NCBI RefSeq assembly: GCF_000165125.1
Contig: NZ_AEIU01000074.1
Span: 161,732 to 225,731, forward strand
From: Vibrio caribbeanicus ATCC BAA-2122
GTDB taxonomy: Bacteria > Pseudomonadota > Gammaproteobacteria > Enterobacterales > Vibrionaceae
Length of the DNA stretch: 64,000 nucleotides
Direction of reading: 5' to 3'
Translations under genes and position numbers: made by a program
The notes under the pieces: model-generated
Told to the model about the DNA's origin: nothing
The model's input: the letters and a program-made list of their open reading frames with translations, nothing else
The model's database searches: none
Shown: positions 47,012 through 56,099 of the stretch, piece after piece
Position numbering within the stretch: the first letter of the stretch is position 1
Layout: each line of letters starts with the position of its first letter

Positions 47012-47042
47012 TATACCCAAGTAACTTCACGATACTTGGGTA
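47012..47042. repeat. Collapsed TATACCCAAGT element (both ends only)
   Basis: TATACCCAAGTAACTTCAC is followed at once by the inverted end ACTTGGGTA, 31 bp in all, as if the interior of the larger element had been deleted. Confidence 0.55.
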
Positions 47043-47105
47043 CTTAAGCTCTTAGATAAGTTTTAGGGAAAAGTAGGCAGCAATTGTGCCTAAGTACGAG
47101 CAAGA

Positions 47106-47216
47106 TTACTCTTCTGAGTTTTCCTCAGCAGAGGATGAATATTCAGAAAGGTTCAGACCAATTTCAATTGCATCCAAAAATTCAAGACCTTCCTCATTTT
47201 TTATGCAGTCAAACAC
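47106..47216 (-). CDS. Tiny acidic protein, 36 aa, GTG start
   Basis: GTG at 47216 is preceded by a perfect AAGGAGG 5 bases upstream; an ATG 6 codons before it would place the ribosome site inside the frame. The product is MFDCIKNEEGLEFLDAIEIG followed by an acidic Ser-rich tail. Unrecognised. The near-ideal ribosome site is the main evidence. It lies alone between the helicase and the TyrP-like gene. Confidence 0.45.
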   Translation of the reverse strand: MFDCIKNEEGLEFLDAIEIGLNLSEYSSSAEENSEE

Positions 47217-47378
47217 AGTGACCTCCTTATCCATATTGTTTCTTAAAACAAATAGAATCTAACATGCTATGAGTATTAATCTTTTATATGACAAATTTAT
47301 GTATGAGGAAAGAAAAATTTAAGTCAAAGAACCGTCGTGTTTGTCGTATTTCTTATTTCCCACCTCCATTTACGATTT

Positions 47379-47396
47379 TGTAAATTTAAATTTACA
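47379..47396. promoter_or_regulatory. TyrR box, strong
   Basis: TGTAAATTTAAATTTACA fits the TyrR consensus TGTAAA-N6-TTTACA exactly, 108 bp upstream of the aromatic amino-acid transporter start. Confidence 0.75.
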
Positions 47397-47408
47397 AAAA
47401 TAATTTAT

Positions 47409-47426
47409 TGTACATAGTATTGAACA
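47409..47426. promoter_or_regulatory. TyrR box, weak candidate
   Basis: TGTACATAGTATTGAACA keeps TGTA and ACA of the consensus, begins 30 bp (about three helical turns) after the strong box, and lies on the same DNA face. A strong-plus-weak pair is the layout of E. coli tyrP. Confidence 0.45.
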
Positions 47427-47503
47427 TCTATTGGAAAGATATAGAATGGCACGAAATATAGTTTGGACAACAAAATCCAAAATAATGTAAAGAAAAATAT
47501 ACA

Positions 47504-48709
47504 ATGAATAAATCAAAGATATTAGGTAGCACCTTAATCATAGCAGGAACTACTATCGGAGCGGGAATGCTTGCCTTACCATTGACCTCTGCTGGTATTG
47601 GTTTTTCGACTTCACTGATCATTATGTTAGCGCTATGGGCTGTGATGACTTATACCGCATTGCTTATGGTTGAAGTCCACCAATATGCGAGCCCAGACGC
47701 TACTCTCCATTCTTTAGCTAAGGAATTGCTCGGCAGCAAAGGCCAATGGGTAGCAACAGCCGCAATGATGTTTTTGTTTTACTCGTTATGTGCTGCTTAT
47801 ATAGCGGGAGGAGGATCGCAATTTGCCGAGCGAATCACCACTCTAACAACACTAGAAGTACCAAACGCATTCGCTACCGTTATCTTCACGTTTGTTGTGG
47901 CATCGATCGTCACTATCGGTACATCAACTGTAGATAAAGTTAATAGAGTGCTGTTTTCGATCAAGATCGTGGCTATGGCGTTTGTGCTTTTTTTCCTAGC
48001 CCCAAATGTTACTGAAAGTTATCTACTAAGCTTACCCGTAGAACAAGGCCTAATTATTGCCGCCATTCCTATCATCTTTACATCATTTGGTTTTCATGGA
48101 AGTATTCCAGCAATTGTTAAATATCTAGATGGGCATACTACCTCATTGCGTAAAGTCATGCTTTTCGGCTCTGCGATTCCTCTGATCATTTATATCTTTT
48201 GGCAAGTTGTCACCTTGGGAGTAGTAAGTCAGCAAAGTTTACTAGCAGATCCTCAGTTAGGATCCTTGCTAGTCCAACTTGCCGATACTCTTCATTCATC
48301 AAATATTAGTCAGATAATTGGTGTATTTGCCGACCTTGCCTTACTAACATCTTTTCTCGGAGTGAGCTTGGGATTATTTGAATTCCTAGGTGACTCTGTG
48401 AAAGGTAATCGAGATCAGGCGTCACGACTACTCACCGGCTTTTTAACCTTCATACCACCAATGGCTTTCGCATTATTTTTTCCACAAGGTTTTATCCTCG
48501 CCTTGGGATACGCAGCGATAGCACTTGTCGTATTAGCTCTATTTTTCCCTGTTGTCTTAGTTAAGCATGCAAGAAAAACATTAAAGACTGATCAAAACTA
48601 CCAAGTTTTGGGTGGAGATGGTGCTCTACTAGTAACATCTCTGGTCGGTGTGAGCATCATATTGATACAAATAGCACTTGTATTGGGAGTTATTCCTTCA
48701 TTGGGATAA
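47504..48709 (+). CDS. tyrP: Aromatic amino-acid permease, TyrP/Mtr family
   Basis: 401 residues, about eleven membrane helices. It starts SKILGSTLIIAGTTIGAGML, the HAAAP-family signature, and has TSFGFHGSIPAIVKYLDGHT in the middle. It imports tyrosine or a related aromatic amino acid with H+ at the inner membrane. The TyrR box upstream supports tyrosine over tryptophan, but substrate cannot be set from sequence alone. Confidence 0.85.
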   Translation: MNKSKILGSTLIIAGTTIGAGMLALPLTSAGIGFSTSLIIMLALWAVMTYTALLMVEVHQYASPDATLHSLAKELLGSKGQWVATAAMMFLFYSLCAAYIAGGGSQFAERITTLTTLEVPNAFATVIFTFVVASIVTIGTSTVDKVNRVLFSIKIVAMAFVLFFLAPNVTESYLLSLPVEQGLIIAAIPIIFTSFGFHGSIPAIVKYLDGHTTSLRKVMLFGSAIPLIIYIFWQVVTLGVVSQQSLLADPQLGSLLVQLADTLHSSNISQIIGVFADLALLTSFLGVSLGLFEFLGDSVKGNRDQASRLLTGFLTFIPPMAFALFFPQGFILALGYAAIALVVLALFFPVVLVKHARKTLKTDQNYQVLGGDGALLVTSLVGVSIILIQIALVLGVIPSLG

Positions 48710-48723
48710 AAGGTCATTACATC

Positions 48724-48752
48724 AAAAAGGGGCGCTTTGGCGCCCTTTTTTG
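48724..48752 (+). terminator. Terminator of tyrP-like gene
   Basis: AAAAAGGGGCGC-TTTG-GCGCCCTTTTTT: a GC-rich stem followed by a T run, 15 bases after the stop. Confidence 0.9.
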
Positions 48753-49051
48753 ATCTTTTTCAGTCCAAAAGAATAAAAAAGAGGCCCTACTGAAATTTTT
48801 TCTGCAGACTCTCTTTCTAATCTTAGAGAGTACGAGACCTATTAGCCTTTACGCTGCTCGTAGAGCTGTCGGTGGAATTAATTTTCCGGCATTAATTCTG
48901 AGGTATAGTCGCCATAACCACTGCACTGTATGAAAAGAGGTCATTGATTCAAGCTAGACGTGGATTAACATTTTTACTTTAACTGAGATGCTTTTTGTCC
49001 TCGGGATTAACCACACAAGTCCAGCGAACCACAACAAGTTTAGAGGTCGAT
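48753..49051. other. 299-bp gap upstream of msrAB
   Basis: No gene. A short inverted repeat (TCTCTTTCTAATCTTAGAGAGT) lies near 48807-48830. It must hold the msrAB promoter. Confidence 0.4.
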
Positions 49052-50170
49052 ATGAAATTTACGACAAACACTGGTATATATATTTTAGGACTTGCGTTGT
49101 CCTTCCTGCCTCTGATATCACAGGCAAAAAACACAAAGTATGACACAGCGACCTTAGCCGGTGGATGCTTTTGGTGCACAGAGTCAGACTTAGAAAAACT
49201 GTCAGGTGTCGTAGCTGTTGAATCAGGCTACTCAGGAGGGACTTTAGATAACCCAAGTTACAAACAGGTATCGTCGGGTAAATCTGGACATATAGAGGTT
49301 ATCAATGTCACGTACGATACGTCGCAACTTACTTATGAACAAGTTCTCGATCAATTCTTTCGCCACATCGATCCTACGGACGATAAGGGCTCATTTGTCG
49401 ACCGTGGGCCACAGTACCGACCTGCTATATTTTTTCGCAATCAGGCTCAGAAACTGACTGCAGAGAAGTTTATTAAAGAAATAGATAACCTTGGTATTTT
49501 TAAAAAGCCGCTGAAAACTGAATTGATTGAATTCACCAAGTTTTGGCCTGCGGAGGATTATCATCAGGACTATTACAAGCGTAATAAAGTCCGCTACTCA
49601 TATTACCGTTATGCCTCTGGACGTGACCAGTACCTTGATACAATTTTCGGAAAAGATAGAGAGAAGATGTCAGTAACCTTGCGTCAGCTCATCGATGAAA
49701 AGAACCGGCTTGCAACACTCAAAACCTATCAAAAGCCGAGTAATTCTGAGATAAAATCAAAACTTACTGACATTCAGTATTATGTTACCCAAGAAGACGG
49801 GACAGAGCGTGCGTTTGATAACCCATATTGGGATAACAAACAAGCTGGTATCTACGTCGATATTGTATCCGGAGAGCCTCTGTTTTCATCGGTAGACAAA
49901 TATAAATCTGGAACTGGCTGGCCTAGCTTTACCAAGCCTATCAATGAACATTACATTGTTGAAAAAACGGATTACCATTTGATCTACCCAAGAACAGAAA
50001 TCAGAAGTCGATTTGCAGACTCTCACCTAGGCCATGTCTTCACTGATGGCCCTGCTCCAACTGGATTACGATACTGTATGAACTCTGCTTCGATGAAATT
50101 TATCCCAGTGGCAGAGATGGAGGCAGAGGGATATGCTGACTATTTGTACCTATTTGATAACCCAAGCTAA
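49052..50170 (+). CDS. msrAB: Periplasmic MsrA-MsrB fusion (methionine sulfoxide reductase)
   Basis: 372 residues from ATG 49052, where the signal peptide [20 protein letters not shown] begins and AGAGG lies just upstream; a longer frame from 48995 is rejected. The MsrA domain has the catalytic Cys in [14 protein letters not shown] and AVESGYSGG. The MsrB domain has [27 protein letters not shown] and the catalytic RYCMNSAS. Together they reduce S- and R-methionine sulfoxide in envelope proteins. The thioredoxin-like donor domain of the three-domain PilB type is missing, so reducing power must come from another envelope protein. Similar to V. cholerae VCA0615. Confidence 0.93.
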   Translation: MKFTTNTGIYILGLALSFLPLISQAKNTKYDTATLAGGCFWCTESDLEKLSGVVAVESGYSGGTLDNPSYKQVSSGKSGHIEVINVTYDTSQLTYEQVLDQFFRHIDPTDDKGSFVDRGPQYRPAIFFRNQAQKLTAEKFIKEIDNLGIFKKPLKTELIEFTKFWPAEDYHQDYYKRNKVRYSYYRYASGRDQYLDTIFGKDREKMSVTLRQLIDEKNRLATLKTYQKPSNSEIKSKLTDIQYYVTQEDGTERAFDNPYWDNKQAGIYVDIVSGEPLFSSVDKYKSGTGWPSFTKPINEHYIVEKTDYHLIYPRTEIRSRFADSHLGHVFTDGPAPTGLRYCMNSASMKFIPVAEMEAEGYADYLYLFDNPS

Positions 50171-50220
50171 ACCTTTTTAACAACCCATTTAGGGGCAAGC
50201 GTAACTTGCCCCTAACACTA

Positions 50221-51597
50221 TTATTTAAGGATCCTCGCCTTAAATTGACGACCTTTCATCTTGCCGGTCTGCAATTGCTTCAACGCTGCTTTTACAACAT
50301 CATGCTCAACAGCAACATAGGACACCATCGCCAATATATTGATTTTGCCGATTTTACTCGCTGCAATGTTAGCTTGTTTGGTTAAAGCTCCGAGAATATC
50401 CCCTGCTCGCACTTTTTGTTTTTTACCACCTAAGATTTGAATCGTAGCCATTTTAGGGTAAAACGGACGCTCGATAAGCTTTTGAGGAAGTTGAGAAGGA
50501 AGACATTCGATGTCCATATACTCTTCGATCCTTGCTACACGATAGGACTCTCTGGCAGTAAAAAAGCTGAATGCTAAACCTTCTGCACCCGCTCGCCCTG
50601 TTCGACCAATTCGGTGGACGTGAACTTCAGGGTCTCGCGATAATTCAAAGTTAAACACAGCATCAAGGTTATCAACATCTAAACCACGCGCTGCGACATC
50701 CGTAGCAACTAATATGGAAGTGCTCTTGTTTGCAAATGTTATCAGAGCCCTTTCCCGCTCTCTTTGTTCCATATCTCCATGCAATTCAGCAACATTGAAT
50801 CCTAATCGATCAAGTTCATCACTTACATCTTGTACTTCTTTCTTTGTATTACAAAAAACAACCGATGATTCAGGCTTATAGTGGAGTAACAAGGTCTCGA
50901 GAGCATCATCTTTGGCTTCGGTGCCATCAACTTCATAGAAGAATTGTTTGATGGTCGTTTTTTCATCATGAGTTTGTGTTTTGATCATTTGTGCTTCAGA
51001 AGTGACTTTCTCTGCTAGCACCTCAATATGTTTCGGATAAGTTGCACTAAAAAGCAGCGTTTGTCGATTTATTGGCAATTCAGACACTAACGTGTCAATT
51101 GCATCTTCGAAACCCATATCGAGCATACGATCAGCCTCATCAAGGACAAACGTATTAATATCTGAAAATTGAATGCGTCCCTTTGACATGTGGTCCAGTA
51201 TTCTACCCGGTGTTCCAACTATGATGTGAGCTCCATGTTCAAGTGAGCCTATTTGAGGCCCCATCGGCATTCCACCACACAAAGTCAGTACTTTTACATT
51301 GTGTCTACCTCTCGCCAGAGTCCGTATTTCTTTGGCTACCTGATCGGCCAACTCTCGAGTTGGGCAGAGAACCAGCGTCTGTATTCGAAAACGCTCAACA
51401 TTCAGGTTGTTCAAGATCCCCAAAGAGAAAGTAACCGTTTTACCAGAGCCTGTTTTTCCCTGCCCTATAACATCCTTGCCCTCAAGAATAGCAGGTAAGG
51501 CTTGCTGCTGAATTGCCGTCATCTGGCTAAAACCCAAACTATCGAGCGTAACAAGAAGGTCGGATGCTAAATTGAGAGTATTGAATGAAGTAGACAA
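50221..51597 (-). CDS. dbpA: ATP-dependent RNA helicase DbpA
   Basis: 458 residues. Q motif (GFSQMTAIQQQALP), GKTGSGKT, PTRELADQ, DEAD, SAT, HRIGRTGRAG, and the C-terminal DbpA RNA-binding domain (MATIQILGGKKQKVRAGDIL ... KGRQFKARIL) that recognises hairpin 92 of 23S rRNA. It acts in 50S subunit assembly. Intact, unlike the RhlE-type gene at 45704-46944. Confidence 0.95.
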   Translation of the reverse strand: MSTSFNTLNLASDLLVTLDSLGFSQMTAIQQQALPAILEGKDVIGQGKTGSGKTVTFSLGILNNLNVERFRIQTLVLCPTRELADQVAKEIRTLARGRHNVKVLTLCGGMPMGPQIGSLEHGAHIIVGTPGRILDHMSKGRIQFSDINTFVLDEADRMLDMGFEDAIDTLVSELPINRQTLLFSATYPKHIEVLAEKVTSEAQMIKTQTHDEKTTIKQFFYEVDGTEAKDDALETLLLHYKPESSVVFCNTKKEVQDVSDELDRLGFNVAELHGDMEQRERERALITFANKSTSILVATDVAARGLDVDNLDAVFNFELSRDPEVHVHRIGRTGRAGAEGLAFSFFTARESYRVARIEEYMDIECLPSQLPQKLIERPFYPKMATIQILGGKKQKVRAGDILGALTKQANIAASKIGKINILAMVSYVAVEHDVVKAALKQLQTGKMKGRQFKARILK

Positions 51598-51691
51598 GGG
51601 TTCACCTTAATTTTGTTTATCGATAGTGGTTGATATAACCAAAACAAAACCGCCTCAGATTTGAAGCGGTTTTTGACTGATTCTTAGTAAC

Positions 51692-51957
51692 TATACCCAA
51701 GTAACCTCAAGATGCTAGGTTCAGCGAGAATGGCTTGCTTGACAGGCAAGGCAACGATTTGAAAATCTAGTCATCTAAATTGAAAATCGGTAACGACGCA
51801 TGTAAAGCAAGACAACTCGCCCTTTGGGAGCGTGCCACAGTGCCGATTTCATCGTCAAACAACTTGGTAAGAGTTCACTATTACGCGGCGTTATTTTCCT
51901 TGAATTCAACACTGTGGCATCGCTCTGAATCCTGCATTTTGAAGTCACTTGGGTATA
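51692..51957. repeat. Complete TATACCCAAGT inverted-repeat element, 266 bp
   Basis: Left end TATACCCAAGTAACCTCAAG and inverted right end TATACCCAAGTGACTTCAAA form terminal repeats of ~33 bp with ~27 matches. There is no coding capacity beyond chance frames. The right end stops 3 bases before the folE stop codon. Copies, whole or partial, are at 19597, 30667, 36449, 47012 and 61139. It looks like a miniature inverted-repeat transposable element (MITE) or a large repetitive-intergenic element. Confidence 0.75.
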
Positions 51958-51960
51958 ATT

Positions 51961-52614
51961 TTATCTTATACCGTGCAAGAACTCATGGCGCGTCGCAGGA
52001 TTAGATTTAAATATACCACCGAGGGCTGTAGTTGTAGTTTCACTCGTCGCATCCATAACACCACGAGATTTTACGCAATAGTGAGTCGCATCCATCGTAA
52101 CCGCAACATCGTCTGTTTCAAGCAATGTCTGAAGAGCAACCAGTATTTGCTGTGTCATTCGCTCTTGCACCTGAGGTCGCTGAGAAAAGAACCGAACAAT
52201 TCGATTGATTTTTGATAGGCCGATAATTTTCCCGCGAGGGATGTATGCAACAGTCGCCATTCCGTCAATAGTGACAAGATGATGCTCACAAGTACTGGTA
52301 AGGGTTATCCCTTTAACTCGAACCATTTCATTAACATTCATCTTATTTTCGATCATGGTGACTTTTGGAAAGTTTTTATAATCGAGACCCGAAAAGATTT
52401 CGTCAACATACATTTTGGCGATCCTTTGCGGGGTTTCTTCAAGGCTGTCATCCGACAGGTCAAGTGCCAAAAGAGAAAGGATTTCACGCATGTGGTACTG
52501 AATTTTCTCTTTCTTTTCTTCACGACTGTATTGATTTGGTAACATTGGCGTTTCCAAACCACGACTTTCTAACGCCGCTTTGACCAACTTTGCAGATTCA
52601 CTTAACTCTGACAT
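51961..52614 (-). CDS. folE: GTP cyclohydrolase I
   Basis: 217 residues. Zinc ligands in [20 protein letters not shown] and [37 protein letters not shown] is the usual active-site helix. First enzyme of tetrahydrofolate synthesis. Divergent from moeA (154-bp gap). Confidence 0.97.
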   Translation of the reverse strand: MSELSESAKLVKAALESRGLETPMLPNQYSREEKKEKIQYHMREILSLLALDLSDDSLEETPQRIAKMYVDEIFSGLDYKNFPKVTMIENKMNVNEMVRVKGITLTSTCEHHLVTIDGMATVAYIPRGKIIGLSKINRIVRFFSQRPQVQERMTQQILVALQTLLETDDVAVTMDATHYCVKSRGVMDATSETTTTALGGIFKSNPATRHEFLHGIR

Positions 52615-52768
52615 TCGACTACCTCTTACATAACCCGAAACGGATGGACGACAAGGATACTCGGATTTTTAACGAATTACACCCATATTTTAATGAAGGT
52701 CATTACAGCCCAATAGCAGTCTGTGTTAGACTTTTTGCCGATTTGTGAAATTTTAACAGGATTCAAAA

Positions 52769-54004
52769 ATGGGATGCTTTGACATACCTGGCTTAATACC
52801 CGTCGATGAAGCACTTGGTCGACTTCTATCGTCTGTCACTTCTATCGATTCCACTCTCTCTTTACCACTGTCAGACGCAATGGGTTATGTATTGGCATCT
52901 AGTGTCAAAGCACCAGCTGATGTCCCCCCGTTTGATAACTCAGCAATGGATGGCTACGCGATTAGGACTTCTGAGCTTTCGACTGTTCAGACCTTCCCCG
53001 TATCCGGTCAATCCTTTGCTGGTGCTCCATTCAACGGTACTTTGAGCGAACAGTCATGTATCCGTATTATGACCGGAGCAGAAATTCCTTTTGATTATGA
53101 CGCCGTTATCATGCAGGAGGACGTAGAAGTTTCCGATAAAGGTATCACTTTCGACATTGAGCGAGTCTCTAAATACCAAAACATAAGATTTAAAGGTAAC
53201 GACATCCAAAAAAACGATGTTGCATTAGAATCAGGAACTCGGCTGACTGCAAGAGATATTGCTCTGCTCGCAACATTAGGGATAGACGAAGTTAAGGTTG
53301 TACGTAAACCACGTGTGGCTTTTTTTTCAACTGGCGATGAATTAAGGCCCGTCGGTGAAAAACTAAGTTCAGGGCAGATATACGACAGCAACCGCTACGC
53401 TGTTAAAGCGATGCTCGAAAAACTTGGTTGTGAGGCAATCGATCTAGGTATTGTTCCTGATTCCCCCGAGAGGCTGACAGAAACGTTCAAACATGCTCAG
53501 TCCATAAGCGACCTTATTATCAGTACAGGCGGAGTAAGCGTAGGAGAAGCCGACTTCACTAAAGATGTTCTCGCAGCATTAGGAGAAATTAACTTCTGGA
53601 AATTAGCAATAAAACCGGGAAAGCCCTTCGCTTTCGGTAAAATAGAGAATACGCTTTTTTGTGGGTTACCGGGAAACCCTGTCTCTGCAATGGTTACCAT
53701 GTACGTCTTAGTCCAGCCTTTAATAGCAAAGCTTGCTGCCCATTCGAAATGGCAAAAACCAACAACATTACTCGCGACTACACGAAGCCACTTTAAAAAG
53801 TCACCCGGTAGAACAGATTATCAACGTGGAATATACACCGTAGAAGACGGTAAAATTTTCGTGGAGACAACAGGAAATCAAAGCTCTGGAGCCTTTCGCT
53901 CTATGAGTTTAGCTAATTGCTTTATCGTTTTGGAAAGAGAACGAAGCTCAGTAAAGAAAGGGGAAACTGTCACTATCGAACTCTTTAATTCGACATTTTA
54001 CTAA
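52769..54004 (+). CDS. moeA: Molybdopterin molybdenumtransferase
   Basis: 411 residues: DVPPFDNSAMDGYAIR, RIMTGAEIPFDYDAVIMQED, VAFFSTGDELRPVGEKLSSG, LIISTGGVSVGEADFTKDVL, LAIKPGKPFAFGKIENTLFC, and the C-terminal β-barrel domain IV. It inserts molybdate into adenylylated molybdopterin. The modABC importer in this window supplies its substrate. Three bases separate it from moeB. Confidence 0.97.
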   Translation: MGCFDIPGLIPVDEALGRLLSSVTSIDSTLSLPLSDAMGYVLASSVKAPADVPPFDNSAMDGYAIRTSELSTVQTFPVSGQSFAGAPFNGTLSEQSCIRIMTGAEIPFDYDAVIMQEDVEVSDKGITFDIERVSKYQNIRFKGNDIQKNDVALESGTRLTARDIALLATLGIDEVKVVRKPRVAFFSTGDELRPVGEKLSSGQIYDSNRYAVKAMLEKLGCEAIDLGIVPDSPERLTETFKHAQSISDLIISTGGVSVGEADFTKDVLAALGEINFWKLAIKPGKPFAFGKIENTLFCGLPGNPVSAMVTMYVLVQPLIAKLAAHSKWQKPTTLLATTRSHFKKSPGRTDYQRGIYTVEDGKIFVETTGNQSSGAFRSMSLANCFIVLERERSSVKKGETVTIELFNSTFY

Positions 54005-54007
54005 GGT

Positions 54008-54778
54008 ATGCATTTGAATATACTCTCGGATCAAGAAGTCTTGCGTTACAATCGGCAGATCTCTTTAAATCAGTTTGATTTTGAAGGTCAGGAGGCGTTA
54101 AAGCAAAGTAAAGTGCTCATTGTCGGTCTTGGTGGTTTGGGTTGTTCTGCGGCTCAATATCTCACAGCATCCGGTGTTGGAACACTGACGTTGGTTGATG
54201 ATGATAGTGTTGAACTCTCAAACTTACACCGGCAAGTCCTTCACACAGATGAAGATATTGGAAAACTAAAAGTCATTTCCGCTAAGCAAACATTACAGCA
54301 ACTCAACCCCCATGCTCACTTCGCTGTAATTAAGCGCCGATTAAATGATGAGGAGCTCCTAGCTTTAATCAAGGAGCATGCGCTAGTCTTAGATGCTTCT
54401 GATAACTTAAACACTCGGAATCAATTGAATCGACTCTGCTTTAATCTTAAAAAAACGTTGATTTCTGGTGCAGCTATTCGTATGGAAGGCCAGGTTTTAG
54501 TTTTCGATTATACTGATTCAGACACACCTTGCTATCAATGCTTCAGTTCACTCTTTTCATCGCAAGAGCTAACTTGTGTCGAGAGCGGCGTGATGCCTCC
54601 TCTGGTTGGCATAGTTGGAGCAACACAAGCGATGCAAGCAATAAAGGTGCTCACAAACTTTGGTTCAACGAAAAAAGGCGTTATTCTTATGCTAGATGCG
54701 ATGACCATGGCATGGAGAGAAATGAAACTAACCAAACGCCCCTCTTGCTCGGTTTGTGGGAGCGTAGATGAGGGATAA
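54008..54778 (+). CDS. moeB: Molybdopterin-synthase adenylyltransferase
   Basis: 256 residues, E1-like. Nucleotide-binding VLIVGLGGLGCSAAQYLTAS and LVDDDSVELSNLHRQVLHTD; zinc-binding pairs in CYQCF and CSVCG. It adenylates the C-terminus of MoaD so that it can be thiocarboxylated. No C-terminal rhodanese domain, but a separate sulfurtransferase gene follows at 55213. Confidence 0.96.
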   Translation: MHLNILSDQEVLRYNRQISLNQFDFEGQEALKQSKVLIVGLGGLGCSAAQYLTASGVGTLTLVDDDSVELSNLHRQVLHTDEDIGKLKVISAKQTLQQLNPHAHFAVIKRRLNDEELLALIKEHALVLDASDNLNTRNQLNRLCFNLKKTLISGAAIRMEGQVLVFDYTDSDTPCYQCFSSLFSSQELTCVESGVMPPLVGIVGATQAMQAIKVLTNFGSTKKGVILMLDAMTMAWREMKLTKRPSCSVCGSVDEG

Positions 54779-54787
54779 TAACCCGAT

Positions 54788-55117
54788 ATGTCGATGAGCA
54801 AGAGGCTCAAGCGCGGTTGTTACTATTGTCTCGCAGGGTTGACCTTAGTTATCACACTTTCAACTTTAGGCTTCTTGAGCTTTGATGAGAACATAAGCTA
54901 TCAAGAGGCCTTATTAGTCTCTCAAAATAACACCTATTCTCTCGATGGTACGAGAAAGTACTTTCAAATCGCACTTAAAGACAAAACCATTAAAACTATT
55001 CTTGTGCCATCAACGGCTAATTGTAAGCGAGGAACATATATACAAATATCGGTTCGTCATTCGTTACTTACAGGCAAAGATATCTACTCTTTTGTTGGCT
55101 GTAATTTAAATAAATAG
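54788..55117 (+). CDS. Small membrane-anchored hypothetical protein
   Basis: 109 residues. One N-terminal membrane helix (GCYYCLAGLTLVITLSTLGF) with basic residues in front, then a short extracytoplasmic domain with two Cys (TANCKRGTYIQI, FVGCNLNK) that may pair. It starts 9 bases after moeB, so it shares the transcript. Not recognised. Confidence 0.55.
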   Translation: MSMSKRLKRGCYYCLAGLTLVITLSTLGFLSFDENISYQEALLVSQNNTYSLDGTRKYFQIALKDKTIKTILVPSTANCKRGTYIQISVRHSLLTGKDIYSFVGCNLNK

Positions 55118-55212
55118 TTGGTCAATATATGCTAGGATATAGCAAAGCTCATATCGATTTGTCTTGATGTTATTTGGTTATCAGAACCTCAATGAAAATA
55201 GAAGGAATGCAG

Positions 55213-56043
55213 ATGTCGCCACTAGTCTCCCCCAAAGACGTAGTCGAACTACAAAAAATAGGGAATTTGATTTTACTCGATGCAAGTATCGAATTTAAAA
55301 TTCCTGCTGAAACGGAAAAAGATACCAGTAATTTTATTCCTGGTACGGTACGTTTTGATTACGACAGTGTCTTCTGCGATCCTGATTCCTCTTTACCACA
55401 CATGATGCCTTCAGAAGAGAGATTCAACCAACTTGCCCAAGATATTGGCCTGAATCATGACTCGACCATTGTGGTTTATGACAACAGTGGTACGTTCGCA
55501 TCGCCCAGAGCTTGGTGGATGTTAAGAGCGATGGGCCATGAACACGTTTTTGTTCTCAATGGTGGCTTAACGGAGTGGAAAAACCAGCAGTTACCAACGA
55601 CCAATCATTATGATGAACCCAAAGGCAAAGGTAATTTCGCAGGAAAACTCGATCCTAGTTTCTTTGTTGATGCTGAATATGTGTTACAGAATATCCAAAA
55701 TGAGCATAGCCAAACTGTAGACGCGAGATCTCTTGAGCGCTTTAAAGCAAAAGTTCCAGAGCCGCGTCAAGGTATTCGCTCGGGTCATATTCCCCAATCA
55801 GTCTGCCAACCGTTTGTCCAATTAATGGATGGTCATAAGCTCAAGACAATTCCAGAGCTTACTGCTCTGCTTTCCCAAACGATGCAGAAAAATTGTCAAG
55901 AGCATATCTTCAGTTGCGGCTCAGGAGTAACAGCAGCCATCGTTTTGCTTGCATCGTATCTATGTGGCTATACTAATTTGCGGATTTACGATGGCTCTTG
56001 GACTGAATGGGGAGCTAACACAAAGCTGCCGGTTGAAGTCTAA
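55213..56043 (+). CDS. Rhodanese-type sulfurtransferase, SseA-like
   Basis: 276 residues from ATG 55213, which has AAGGA 6-7 bases upstream; ATGs at 55174 frame, 55192 and 55207 are less well placed. Two rhodanese domains: N-terminal IVVYDNSGTFASPRAWWMLR...FVLNGGLTEWKNQQLPT, and C-terminal with the catalytic loop IFSCGSGVTAAI ending in YDGSWTEWG. The CG[S/T]GVTA loop is typical of 3-mercaptopyruvate sulfurtransferases. It may supply sulfur for MoeB-dependent thiolation, an inference from position. Confidence 0.88.
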   Translation: MSPLVSPKDVVELQKIGNLILLDASIEFKIPAETEKDTSNFIPGTVRFDYDSVFCDPDSSLPHMMPSEERFNQLAQDIGLNHDSTIVVYDNSGTFASPRAWWMLRAMGHEHVFVLNGGLTEWKNQQLPTTNHYDEPKGKGNFAGKLDPSFFVDAEYVLQNIQNEHSQTVDARSLERFKAKVPEPRQGIRSGHIPQSVCQPFVQLMDGHKLKTIPELTALLSQTMQKNCQEHIFSCGSGVTAAIVLLASYLCGYTNLRIYDGSWTEWGANTKLPVEV

Positions 56044-56099
56044 ACCTACTCGCGTAGCCAAGGCGAGTTGGAGTCTTGGTTACGATAGTATTTGTCGAT

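Noticed and set aside
52615-52768. Molybdenum-cofactor riboswitch upstream of moeA
   Set aside because: The conserved MoCo motif blocks were looked for by eye and not found; the leader is short and AT-rich.
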